Virus record (IMG/VR): IMGVR_UViG_3300027768_000062 | Location: 1 to 22,982 of that record | Source: a virus | Direction: 5' to 3' (one strand) | DNA length: 22,982 nucleotides | In this document: piece after piece, positions 1 to 8,080 of the stretch | How the letters are laid out: each line of letters opens with the position of its first letter | Position numbering within the stretch: position 1 is the stretch's first letter | Program-made: the position numbers and the translations under genes | Notes under the pieces: generated by a model | Databases searched by the model: none | The model's input: the letters and a program-made list of their open reading frames with translations, nothing else | Told to the model about the DNA's origin: nothing

Positions 1-318
1 ATTTTCGACATATTTTGCAAAAGACCCTCTGCTTTTTACTTTCCCCTTTCCGACCTGTTCAATGCCTTCTCGTAAAGACTTCAATGCTTGTGGATTTCTA
101 TATAGCCAGAGCTCTCTTGCTGGTATGGTCGCTAACGGCGTAAGTATTATTCTGCCATCTTCATCAACACTTACTTCTAAATCCATTGGCAAACTGATAT
201 TCAAAAACTTTGCTAGTGAAACACGGCCCTTAGCATCTGCTCGTACTCTACCTTGTTGTCTCATATCGACCTCCGAATTTTGGACGCCTCCTGAAACTTC
301 ATCTATTAGGCTAGTCAT
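1..318 (-). CDS. AbrB/SpoVT-type antitoxin (crosses the circle junction)
   Basis: Antitoxin of a type II toxin-antitoxin pair. Read on the minus strand from ATG at 316-318, the frame stays open to base 1 and continues in the terminal copy to a TGA at 22875-22877, giving 108 aa. Residues about 20-62 resemble a swapped-hairpin AbrB domain (KGRVSLAKFLNI, then DEDGRIILTP), as in MazE/PrlF-type DNA-binding antitoxins. The C-terminal 45 residues are charged and helical, the usual toxin-wrapping tail. The stop overlaps the start of the RelE-type toxin (22589..22894), so the two are translationally coupled. Two starts have strong ribosome sites: ATG 318 (AGGAGG, 4 nt) and ATG 264 (GGAGG, 5 nt). The AbrB fold begins just after the second. 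Family call is by motif; the pairing is inferred from the overlap. Confidence 0.75.
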   Translation of the reverse strand, partial: MTSLIDEVSGGVQNSEVDMRQQGRVRADAKGRVSLAKFLNISLPMDLEVSVDEDGRIILTPLATIPARELWLYRNPQALKSLREGIEQVGKGKVKSRGSFAKYVEN

Positions 319-339
319 CTATCCTCCTATCCTATTTAT

Positions 340-368
340 ATGATATTCAAATTTGAGATTTTGGACAA
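340..368 (-). promoter_or_regulatory. Promoter and operator of the AbrB/RelE toxin-antitoxin pair
   Basis: On the minus strand a TTGTCC (363-368) and a TATCAT (340-345) lie exactly 17 bp apart, 22 bp upstream of the antitoxin start. The spacer contains a perfect 10-bp palindrome, TCAAATTTGA (347-356). A palindrome between the -35 and -10 is a natural place for the antitoxin or the complex to repress its own gene, as in most type II modules. The promoter is read from sequence; autoregulation is inferred. Confidence 0.55.
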
Positions 369-697
369 ATAGGTTTATCCCTAACATCCAATATGCCAAA
401 ATGGTCTAAATCATCTCATTTTCACTGTCACAATTCAAGTAGAAGTTTTTCTTTGATAGTTTTGTTAGGGATCATCTCAGAAAACGAAAAAAATCGTACA
501 CTAAGACTTGGGCAGTGACCATAGCGACCTAGGCTTGCCAGCACCGACCTTTATGGCTAACCGCTAAAAAAACGCTCGTTTATTTAGTGTTATCAAAAAC
601 CTTATTTTCCAAACAATTTTACGCAAAAAAATCCATTGATTAAACAACACTAAATTTGGTAGCATGTTGCAAACTTTTTTAGCGGAGGTGCAAGACA
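369..697. other. Gene-free 330 bp between the toxin-antitoxin pair and the resolvase remnant; nested inverted repeats, possible res site
   Basis: No gene is seen. Two nested perfect inverted repeats lie in the half next to the resolvase: an 11-bp pair CCGCTAAAAAA (561-571) / TTTTTTAGCGG (675-685), and inside it a 10-bp pair ATTTAGTGTT (582-591) / AACACTAAAT (646-655). In Tn3-type elements the res site sits just upstream of the resolvase gene, often between it and a divergent toxin-antitoxin pair, so this is a candidate res relic. The arms do not match a res consensus that I can recall. The resolvase ribosome site (GGAGG, 684-688) overlaps the outer right arm. Confidence 0.4.
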
Positions 698-979
698 ATG
701 CTTATCGGTTATATGCGTGTTTCAAAAAATGACGGGTCACAGACACTCGATTTACAACGCGACGCCCTTATCGCGGCCGGGGTCAAGGAAGACAGATGTT
801 ATTCTGATCATATATCCAGCCAAAAAGATTCACGTCCTGGTTTAGAGGCGTGTTTTAAAGCGCTACAACCAGGCAATACCCTCATAGTATGGAAACTCGA
901 CCGCCTCGGCCGTAATTTAAAAGAGCTGGTGACAATGATCGAAGACCTCCGCCAGAGGCAAGTCGGATTTGGGGTTTGA
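698..979 (+). pseudogene. Truncated serine resolvase (Tn3 type), N-terminal half only
   Basis: The 93-aa product opens with the resolvase signature GYMRVSKNDGSQTLDLQRDAL, in which Ser9 is the nucleophile, and keeps the WKLDRLGRNLKEL helix with the catalytic arginines. Full resolvases have about 185-200 aa; here the frame stops at TGA (977-979) right after RQVGF, where intact proteins continue into the long E helix and the DNA-binding helix-turn-helix. Both are missing, so it should not resolve DNA. Translation is well set up (GGAGG 9 nt before ATG). Downstream, instead of the rest of the gene, comes a degraded piece of the large terminase gene, so the truncation is probably a recombination boundary. 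The family is certain; whether the fragment is expressed is unknown. Confidence 0.85.
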
Positions 980-1023
980 AGCCCAATGGAACGAAAACAT
1001 ACGCTAAGCATTACTATGTGAAA

Positions 1024-1065
1024 AAATCGCAGCCACATCCTTTTCACAGACCATAGTCGATGCCT
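1024..1065 (+). pseudogene. Degraded duplicate of the large terminase C-terminal tail
   Basis: This stretch matches the 3' end of the large terminase gene (22425-22466) at 36 of 42 positions by eye. In the same frame it reads KSQPHPFHRP-stop-SMP, against KSQPPPFHRPQSMP in the intact gene; one CAG codon has become TAG. The frame stays open upstream to about 960 (ending TYAKHYYVKKSQ), but the resemblance to the terminase fades there. It lies between the truncated resolvase and the next structural-type gene, where a terminase end would have been before the toxin-antitoxin/resolvase segment was inserted. Confidence 0.75.
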
Positions 1066-1171
1066 TACCAACAATGATTTATGATGTGAAATATCATCAA
1101 AAAAACTTTCAACTATTGTGTATTAAAAATTTGATTTCTGATATCGTGAGGGTAATAACAAAGGAATAAAT

Positions 1172-2215
1172 ATGGGCGTTTCAATTCTACCTGGTAATTC
1201 TCGAACACCCTGGGATTTGATTGGAGAACTGACGGGACAAAACATATCTCAAAACCTTCCTGGAGCCATTCAGCAAGGATATAATCGTGGTGTAATGCAA
1301 CAATCATTAAATCAATTTAATCCTCAAGCTGGCGTCTTTGAGCAATTGAAGACTTTATCGCGTATGCTATCAGTTCCTGGCGGACCACAAACATTTGGAT
1401 TTTTACAGAGGGCGGAAGAGAATGCAGCAAGAAACAAGCAACTTGCTGACATATTTGGAAACAATAATCAAAATCAACCTCCAACAAATGGAGCGGGGCC
1501 CCAGGCTCAAAACGCTCGTGATTTCTCGAATATTTCAGATGAAGCTCTCGCTAGATTATCTATCGCCGATCCTCAAAGGGCAAACGCACTCCGGCAAATA
1601 GTCCAGAATCAGCGTCAGCAAAAGGCGGATAAACAAAGAGCCGATATCGAATCATTTTCAAATACTAAATTCAGTGAAGGTTATAAAGCCATTCAGGATG
1701 ATGACACGGCAGCTCTAAACGATATTATAAAAGATCCTCAAACCCCATATGATGTCAAACATCGGCTTAGTAATTTAAAGAATCAGCATGATGTGAGAAA
1801 AGATGTCAAAAATCGCGAAATACGAACAAGGCAGAATTATCTTAAGAGTGCGTACACGAAAGCGATCAATAAAGAGCGTGATAGATTAGACCATGTTCCC
1901 AGTAAAGATAAGCCTGAAATTGTCGAACGTATCAAAGACCTTGTTAGGAATCAGCGACGAGATATGAAGAAATTTGCTATAGATCCTGAAAGCTATCCTG
2001 AGTTAGGTATATGGGATACTGAGGCATCTCAGTATATTCCAGATGAAGAGTTTAACGAAGAGGGCTTAGGAGCAGAAGTCACACAAAAAGGTCAGAAAAT
2101 TCTTTTCAATCCTAAAAATCCAGAACATATAGCACGAGCAAAACAAGTTCTTGCGGAAGTCGGTGGGGATAAAGCCAAAGCTAATGCAATCCTGTTTGAG
2201 GAGTTTGATAAATGA
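1172..2215 (+). CDS. Unknown protein, probably virion-associated, 347 aa
   Basis: I do not recognise this protein. It is hydrophilic and helix-rich, with no signal peptide or membrane segment. Residues 1-60 are Gly/Gln/Asn-rich (start MGVSILPGNSRTPWDLIGEL), residues 80-105 are an Asn/Gln/Pro linker, and residues about 130-260 are highly charged and look like coiled coil. The last 30 residues (AKQVLAEVGGDKAKANAIL) look like a small helical tail. The start at ATG 1172 has AAGGA 7 nt upstream. Its TGA overlaps the ATG of the 1724-aa gene by 4 bases (ATGA), so the two are coupled. In many phages, one or two such helical proteins precede the giant internal or ejected protein; that role is inferred from position. 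Another possibility is a scaffold-like protein. Confidence 0.8.
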   Translation: MGVSILPGNSRTPWDLIGELTGQNISQNLPGAIQQGYNRGVMQQSLNQFNPQAGVFEQLKTLSRMLSVPGGPQTFGFLQRAEENAARNKQLADIFGNNNQNQPPTNGAGPQAQNARDFSNISDEALARLSIADPQRANALRQIVQNQRQQKADKQRADIESFSNTKFSEGYKAIQDDDTAALNDIIKDPQTPYDVKHRLSNLKNQHDVRKDVKNREIRTRQNYLKSAYTKAINKERDRLDHVPSKDKPEIVERIKDLVRNQRRDMKKFAIDPESYPELGIWDTEASQYIPDEEFNEEGLGAEVTQKGQKILFNPKNPEHIARAKQVLAEVGGDKAKANAILFEEFDK

Positions 2216-5200
2216 CCGCACCTGATTTTTTTGAGGGACTTGACAATGATGATGAATTTTTAAGACTTGAAGAACCATCATCCTCTAAAAAACAGCCATT
2301 AAGTTTACAAAATAACCCAACCAAACGCGCATCGATCGATGCGATTCCAGACTTTTTCGAATCAATTGACATAGAGCAGCCATCCGATCAAATGAGATCG
2401 AGCAGCCAAGGAACACCCAATTTCTTTGATGAAATGGACGATTCAGATGTCTCCAATCAGCAAGAGCCATCCATATGGGAACGAGCAAAGAACTACTTCA
2501 CAAGCGGCAAGCTTGGTGAGGCGGCGTCTCTCCAAATGCGCAGTGGGGGTTTTGCTGGGGCTCCAACACTGACGCCGGAACAGGCGAAGAGGGTCGGTAC
2601 AGAATTTGCGACCATTGCAGCGGTAGAAGCTGCCTTCGCCCCTGTTCTTGGATATGCAGCAGCCTCTCAAATTGCCCCTGGAATATTAACCGCTCTCACT
2701 AGACTTACTCAAGCAGCTACAACAGGCGCCGCAACAGCGACAACATCGAAATTAGTAGAAGAAGGCGAATTGCCGTCTCAGGAAGAATTGCTCGAACATG
2801 GAGTAACATGGATGGCAATTGATGCTGGACTGCAAGCTTTGCACGCAGGTGCTGTTGGAGGAAAGTACGCCTATGACTTCGGTGCGGCAGTTAATAAGAT
2901 TGCCAAAGAAGAAAAAGTACCGGCCACAAAGGTTTTAAGTAAACTGTGGGATTCGACTGTAAATTATATCAAAACGCGATTTGGCAGGCCGATCAATGCG
3001 CCACAGGACATAACCATTGAAGATGTGGCTATCCTCGTGGACAAGGCGAAACAGGCAGAAAAAGAGGGGCTACAAGAGGCATTAGAGGTTGAGCCTATCA
3101 AAGTAGAAAAACCTCAAAAGCCAAAGGCTCCTGAAGAGGCTGAGATAGAAAAACCCGAAGCATTAAAGCCTGAAGAGGAAATCAAAACTAAGACACCTCA
3201 ACAAATTGAGGCCAAAGAACCAAGAGAAGAAGAACCGATTGGCGGCAAGACATCTTTCACAACATCGAAAGGATCCACCTATACGGTTAATCCCGATGGT
3301 ACAACGACACGAGCGAAAGCCGCCAGGTTGGAACATGGAGGAGACGAAGGAATTCAGCCTACAAGTGAAAATACATGGTATCTCACTCCTGAAGATTCTA
3401 TGAAGCTTGGTGAGTTCCAGGCAAGAGGTGAAAACAAAAAGATTGTTGAACTCCCTAATGGCCAGCTTGGCGTTCAATATCTCACAGGCAAAGACAAAGG
3501 AAAAATAGAACAGAGAACCATCGTTGATTTCTCCAAGGAACCTAAAGAAGGAATGATCCCTGTTGAATCATGGCAAAATGGAGAGCGCATCCATTTCGGC
3601 AATGAAATAACGAAAGTCGAAAAGCCAAAAGGCGAAGCAAAAGTCATCGACGAGCGTGCTATCTTGAAAGATATCATGGATCTTAAGGATGAATTATCGA
3701 AAACGAATGGTACGACTAGAGCTATACAGCAAAAGAAGCAAGAACTCGCAGATGCCATTCGAGAAAAAGCTAGAGAGTTGAAAAAGGTGCGAGAACAAAA
3801 CAAGTCTCTAGAGCAGCCTACTTTCAAAAAAGTAGAACGTCCTGACATTACTCCAAAAGGGCTAAAGAAGCAAAAAGACTATATTCTCGACAAGATCGAT
3901 GATGCTATTGCCAATCCTCACGACACAAATCAGATTGTTATCGACGTTCCAGGCGATGGAGAGTTTAAGATTAATAATGAGCCTCGCATTCTTGAATCTG
4001 CACGCGATAAAATCGAAAAAGGTTGGCCTGTAAGGCAATTAAAAACAAAATCACCTACAGTGCTTAGGAAGGAAGAGGGCGCAGGAGTCCTAAAATCAAG
4101 GCTTCCAGAAGAGGGGGCAATGGGAGAGGAATTACCCAAGAGACCAACCCAAATTCCGCCATGGCAGACACGCCCTCGTCAGCCTGTTGTGGGTAAGAAG
4201 CAGGCAGTGGCACGCTCCAAGATTATAGAGCTATTCCGTACAGCCTTTACCGATCCTATTCGCCTTGGAAAAATCAGCCAAAGAAATGCAGTGGGCATTC
4301 ACAAACTATGGCCTAAAGTAACGCGTCTTCTCCGAGATAACGATATCGAAACAGTGGCCCATGAAATCGGGCACAATCTACATACGACACTATATGGTGG
4401 AGATGCAAAGACACCACAAGAACAAGCCCACAATATCAGCAATGCTTTGAGACCATATCTAGACGAGTTAAAGCCTCTCGCACACTATGAGCCCTGGGGG
4501 ATGGAGGGCTTTGCAGAGTTCACCCGGCTCTATGTCACTAATCCAGATGTGGCAAAGGAGCTTGCGCCTAAGTTCTACGACAAGTTTGAGAACGACATGA
4601 GGGCTGAGTACCCTGAGATGTTAAACGCGCTCCTGGAGGCCAGGGAATACTACGATGCCTATCTGCAAGGCACGCCTCAATCCAGGATAAGAGCTCAAAC
4701 AAGCTATGCTAGTGATAAGGGCAAACTCGCCAATATCATTGAAGCAGTGAAGAAAAAATTTCATCCCGATAAACTTAAGACAGAATTCTTGGATGACGTA
4801 TTTCCCGCCAAGCGGCTTGTGGCAGAGGCGTTTGGCATTCCGCTTTCAGAAGTAGAAAACCTGAAGGATGAGCGCAATCTTTACAGGGCCTTGCGTGTTC
4901 TGAAAGGAGCAGTTGGCAAAGGGGACGTCTTCGTCCTTCACGAGACATTCAATGCCAAGACCCTAGATAAGATCAATGGAAGCTTAAAAGATATCCTGAA
5001 GCAGCTTCCAAATGAAGAAGCGTATCGTGAATTCAATGATTATCTTATCGCACGCCGAGCTCTAGAAAAAACAGCACAGAATGTTGAGACTGGTATCAAC
5101 GCCGGAGATGCCTTGGCAGTTGAACAAGAATTACGTCCTAAATATGGGGAACTGGCGCAACAGCTCGACAAATACAACGACGCTCTTTTGAAATATGCTC

Positions 5201-7386
5201 TCGATGCAGGTCTCCTTTCTAGGGAACAGTATGTTATGATTAAAAAGAACAATGTTCTTTACACCCCTTTCCAACGTGTTATGGAGCCTGAGAAGGGAGG
5301 AGTAGCAGCTGGTGGTGGGCGACTCCAGGCCGGAAAGCCCATTAAGCGTATGAAGGGCTCTACCCGTGATATTATTGCGCCCGTTGAATCCATTCTAAAA
5401 AACACCTACAGCATTATTATCAATGCCGAGAAGAATTTAGCCGGTCAGGTGCTTGCTAATATTGCAAAAACTAAGAAGGATATAGGTACATATGTCGAGC
5501 ATGTGCCAACTCCCATAAAAGTTAAAGGTAAGATAGAAGGTGAACAGGTAGCAAAAGAGCTCGCAAAACGTTTTGAACGCGAAGGACTAAGCGATTTAAT
5601 CGAATATGATCAAGATGGCAAACCGGTTTTAAGAGAAGATATTGCTGATGCCATTCCAGAGGTGTTTTTACGGTTTGGGGCTGGCCAATATCCTGCTGGT
5701 GAAAACATTGTCACCGTATACTTTGAAGGCAAGCCGAAATACTATCAAGTGTCCCCCGAAATTTTTGAAATGTGGAACAAAGGGATCGCTCCTTATACGG
5801 CCGGATTACTTACCAAAATCCTACGCATACCGGCCAGAACATTGAGGGCAGGTGCTATCCTTAATCCAAAGTTCATTCAGAAAAACGTTATTAGGGACAC
5901 GTGGGGTAGCTGGCTCTTTACAAAATATGGCAAAGGCTTAAAAGCCCCTGTAAGTCTCTTCATAGACACGATCTATAGCCCCCTGTCGATGCTGGCAACA
6001 GCAGCAGTAAAAGGCGGCCTCTATGTGGAGTGGCTCAAATCAGGTGGTGGTATGTCCACGATGCAAAGCCTCGATCGAAACAATGTAACAAAGAAACTCA
6101 ATGAAGTCCGCGGAAAATGGCAAGGAATACAGCCTATCAAATGGCTCAGGCAGGCGGCAGAGATTAGTGAAGAGGTGAACCGCCTCTCTGAATTCGGTAA
6201 GGCGTTAGCTGTTGAGGGTAAAACAAGATTAGGTAGGGAAATAGCTGCCTTTGCCGCCAGAGACTTGAGCATTGACTTTGCGAAAATGGGGCTGCAAACT
6301 AAGGCGCTTAATCAAATTATTCCCTTTTGGAATGCGACTGTGCAGGGGGGAGACAAACTACTCCGCACAATGGCTAATCCCCAGGACAGAAAGAATTTCA
6401 TTCCCAGGATCATCGGTTTTATCGTGCTCCCTTCTCTCATGCTGGCATGGCTCAACAAAGATGACGAAAGAGTCAAAGAATTCTATGAAGAAGAGAAAGA
6501 TTTCAACTTCATTACATTTATTGGAGACAAAGCCATTAAAATCCCTGTGCCCTTTGAAACAGGTGTACTTGCTCATGGGCTTACGCAGCGCATGTTTAAT
6601 CATTTCATGAAAAAAGACCCTGAAGCCTTCGAGAAATTCATGGGTAGTATTCTATCTGCGATGTCTCCGAACTTCATCCCTGCCTTTGCCAATCCAGTGA
6701 TAGAAGCGTATGCAAATAAGAACTTCTTCACGGGTGCAAGAATTGTCCCGATGGGGCAAGAAGGGCTTATATCGAAATATCAATATAAGCGCACCACGTC
6801 GGTTACAGCTCGGCTATTAGGTCGTGCCATGGCATATATGCTAGGACAAGAGACTAGGTCAAAGGCAGCATCCCCGGCGATTATAGACCATTTTATCAAT
6901 GCCTGGGGTAGTGGCCTTGGTCGGCAGATGATAAACATTTCTGACGCTTCCCTAGAAGCTGCTGGGCTAAGCGATAAGATACCTGGGCCGAACCAGGCAA
7001 TCACCGAGAAATATGAGCTCGACGCTTTCACTGCAAGATACCCACGTGCTAGCACCCGCAGCATAGAGAAATTCTATGACAATTATGCAGATGCAACAGC
7101 CCGCAAAAAGTCCTTAAAACATGCCGAAAAGATGGAGCTTGCTACAAAGGAAGAGCAAGAAGCGGCATACCAGCGCTTTGAGAAGATCTATGACTACAAC
7201 ACCTTACAACATGCTTATAAGGCGATGCAGAACTGTCAGCGAGAGATCAATAACATTTGGAATGATCCTAGCATTGACCCTAAACTCAAAAAACAGTTTA
7301 TCGACGATCTTTACTTGGAGATGATTCAATTTGCCAAAGATGCTAACGAGGATATTCGACAGTATCGGTTAGTTCAAGAAGACTAA
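2212..7386 (+). CDS. Giant polyvalent/ejection-type protein with HExxH metalloprotease and LPD38-like region, 1724 aa
   Basis: The protein resembles the large polyvalent proteins that phages and plasmids deliver into cells with their DNA. In order: an acidic N-terminus with three copies of a P-[D/N]-F-F-[D/E]-x-[L/I/M]-D motif (residues 4-11, 46-53, 69-76); an Ala-rich hydrophobic stretch (about 132-175) that could touch membrane; a Lys/Glu/Pro linker (about 285-345); a charged, partly coiled-coil middle; a zinc-protease site HEIGH (717-721) followed by EGFAEF (765-770), whose Glu would be the third ligand, as in gluzincins; helical regions (830-1150); and from about 1195 a stretch (LNPKFIQKNVIRD, then RLSEFGKAL) that I match to LPD38 from memory. 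Hydrophobic IIGFIVLPSLMLAWL lies near 1400. It is coupled to the preceding gene by a 4-base overlap. Likely roles are processing host or own protein, or a DNA-entry conduit. The protease motif is clear; the delivery role is inferred. Confidence 0.85.
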   Translation: MTAPDFFEGLDNDDEFLRLEEPSSSKKQPLSLQNNPTKRASIDAIPDFFESIDIEQPSDQMRSSSQGTPNFFDEMDDSDVSNQQEPSIWERAKNYFTSGKLGEAASLQMRSGGFAGAPTLTPEQAKRVGTEFATIAAVEAAFAPVLGYAAASQIAPGILTALTRLTQAATTGAATATTSKLVEEGELPSQEELLEHGVTWMAIDAGLQALHAGAVGGKYAYDFGAAVNKIAKEEKVPATKVLSKLWDSTVNYIKTRFGRPINAPQDITIEDVAILVDKAKQAEKEGLQEALEVEPIKVEKPQKPKAPEEAEIEKPEALKPEEEIKTKTPQQIEAKEPREEEPIGGKTSFTTSKGSTYTVNPDGTTTRAKAARLEHGGDEGIQPTSENTWYLTPEDSMKLGEFQARGENKKIVELPNGQLGVQYLTGKDKGKIEQRTIVDFSKEPKEGMIPVESWQNGERIHFGNEITKVEKPKGEAKVIDERAILKDIMDLKDELSKTNGTTRAIQQKKQELADAIREKARELKKVREQNKSLEQPTFKKVERPDITPKGLKKQKDYILDKIDDAIANPHDTNQIVIDVPGDGEFKINNEPRILESARDKIEKGWPVRQLKTKSPTVLRKEEGAGVLKSRLPEEGAMGEELPKRPTQIPPWQTRPRQPVVGKKQAVARSKIIELFRTAFTDPIRLGKISQRNAVGIHKLWPKVTRLLRDNDIETVAHEIGHNLHTTLYGGDAKTPQEQAHNISNALRPYLDELKPLAHYEPWGMEGFAEFTRLYVTNPDVAKELAPKFYDKFENDMRAEYPEMLNALLEAREYYDAYLQGTPQSRIRAQTSYASDKGKLANIIEAVKKKFHPDKLKTEFLDDVFPAKRLVAEAFGIPLSEVENLKDERNLYRALRVLKGAVGKGDVFVLHETFNAKTLDKINGSLKDILKQLPNEEAYREFNDYLIARRALEKTAQNVETGINAGDALAVEQELRPKYGELAQQLDKYNDALLKYALDAGLLSREQYVMIKKNNVLYTPFQRVMEPEKGGVAAGGGRLQAGKPIKRMKGSTRDIIAPVESILKNTYSIIINAEKNLAGQVLANIAKTKKDIGTYVEHVPTPIKVKGKIEGEQVAKELAKRFEREGLSDLIEYDQDGKPVLREDIADAIPEVFLRFGAGQYPAGENIVTVYFEGKPKYYQVSPEIFEMWNKGIAPYTAGLLTKILRIPARTLRAGAILNPKFIQKNVIRDTWGSWLFTKYGKGLKAPVSLFIDTIYSPLSMLATAAVKGGLYVEWLKSGGGMSTMQSLDRNNVTKKLNEVRGKWQGIQPIKWLRQAAEISEEVNRLSEFGKALAVEGKTRLGREIAAFAARDLSIDFAKMGLQTKALNQIIPFWNATVQGGDKLLRTMANPQDRKNFIPRIIGFIVLPSLMLAWLNKDDERVKEFYEEEKDFNFITFIGDKAIKIPVPFETGVLAHGLTQRMFNHFMKKDPEAFEKFMGSILSAMSPNFIPAFANPVIEAYANKNFFTGARIVPMGQEGLISKYQYKRTTSVTARLLGRAMAYMLGQETRSKAASPAIIDHFINAWGSGLGRQMINISDASLEAAGLSDKIPGPNQAITEKYELDAFTARYPRASTRSIEKFYDNYADATARKKSLKHAEKMELATKEEQEAAYQRFEKIYDYNTLQHAYKAMQNCQREINNIWNDPSIDPKLKKQFIDDLYLEMIQFAKDANEDIRQYRLVQED

Positions 7387-7604
7387 ACATTGCTTTTTCT
7401 AGAAAATAGATTCTTGATCTTGTGGACGATCCAGTCAATTACTACTATAGCAAATATCACATAGATAAATAAGAAGCACGGGCCTACGCCTTCTTCGTCG
7501 TCTCCATAACTTTTAAATAGGATGCTATTAATGACACCAAACACAGTCAATACGAAAAGCATTTTTGTAGTGTGTTTGTAGTCATCGCTAAATCTTCCAG
7601 ACAT
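7383..7604 (-). CDS. Small membrane protein with two transmembrane segments, 73 aa
   Basis: A short basic N-terminus (MSGRFSDDYKHTTK) is followed by a hydrophobic segment (residues about 15-31), a short acidic loop (YGDDEEGVG), a second segment (about 42-60, CFLFIYVIFAIVVIDWIV) and a Lys/Arg-rich tail. That predicts an inner-membrane hairpin with both ends in the cytoplasm. GGGG lies 7 nt before the ATG, and a perfect TATAAT (7659-7664, minus strand) lies upstream, so it looks like a real gene. It converges on the 1724-aa gene and the two stop codons overlap by 3 bases. Size and topology would suit a holin-like or superinfection-exclusion protein, but no lysin is nearby and I recognise no family. 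Confidence 0.65.
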   Translation of the reverse strand: MSGRFSDDYKHTTKMLFVLTVFGVINSILFKSYGDDEEGVGPCFLFIYVIFAIVVIDWIVHKIKNLFSRKSNV

Positions 7605-7640
7605 TATAAAACCCCTTTAAAAGTTTAGTTTTAATATGAG

Positions 7641-7699
7641 ATATTACATTAGACTATGATTATAAGAGCATCCAAAAACAATTTTTAATAATGTAATAT
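7641..7699 (-). promoter_or_regulatory. Promoter of the small membrane gene inside an 11-bp inverted repeat
   Basis: A perfect inverted repeat ATATTACATTA (7641-7651) / TAATGTAATAT (7689-7699) encloses 37 bp. On the minus strand a consensus TATAAT (7659-7664) sits between the arms; no good -35 is present 17 bp upstream. Two operator half-sites around a -10 suggest a repressor or activator site. The regulator is not identified; the Cro-like protein at 9642..9944 is one candidate. Confidence 0.4.
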
Positions 7700-7727
7700 G
7701 TGTTATAAGTGGGATTCTTGGCCGACT

Positions 7728-8072
7728 TTATTTAGACTTTGCCGCAATTCGCGTTTGAGGTTTTTCAGAAGTAGCAGGAGTGCTTTTTTTGATTTTTTTA
7801 GGAGTCTTCTTAGTAGTAGTTTTTACATCCTTTCCAATCTCATACAATACATCGGGACAAATATCGGCGTCGTTTGGCCATCGGATGCTTGATGGATATT
7901 CGTCGTCATCTAAGGAAACTTGCTTAAAGAATTCGATATCCTGCAAAGGTTTAAAATAATGACCTCCATTTTTAACTACATCTGTTAAGTCGACTATTTT
8001 TATCTTCTTGTCATCGAAGAGGAGTTTTAGCCTGTAGCCATCAATGTATTCGACTGCTTTGACTGTCTTCAT
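7728..8072 (-). CDS. DUF2442 family protein with lysine-rich tail, 114 aa
   Basis: Residues 1-80 match the DUF2442 pattern: V-x-x-V at the start, GYRLKLLFDD (a strand, then a turn), VDLTDVV, FKPLQDIEFFKQV, and the hallmark IRWPNDADICPDVLYE. The function of the family is unknown; its members often travel with DUF4160 or toxin-antitoxin-like partners in accessory DNA. Residues 83-114 are an added Lys/Thr/Pro-rich tail (TTTKKTPKKIKKS), which is unusual and could bind nucleic acid. The start codon lies 9 bp from the left end hairpin of the TnpB element, and no strong ribosome site precedes it (only AGG next to the ATG). Insertion of the element may thus have cut the gene from its promoter or from a partner gene. 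Confidence 0.8.
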   Translation of the reverse strand: MKTVKAVEYIDGYRLKLLFDDKKIKIVDLTDVVKNGGHYFKPLQDIEFFKQVSLDDDEYPSSIRWPNDADICPDVLYEIGKDVKTTTKKTPKKIKKSTPATSEKPQTRIAAKSK

Positions 8073-8080
8073 CCTATCGA

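Noticed and set aside
62-343. 93-aa open frame on the plus strand
   Set aside because: Shadow of the AbrB-type antitoxin on the other strand, which has ribosome sites, a promoter and a coupled toxin.
808-1074. 88-aa minus-strand frame resembling one at 22389..22571
   Set aside because: The resemblance is real but arises from the duplicated terminase tail on the plus strand; neither antisense frame is a gene.
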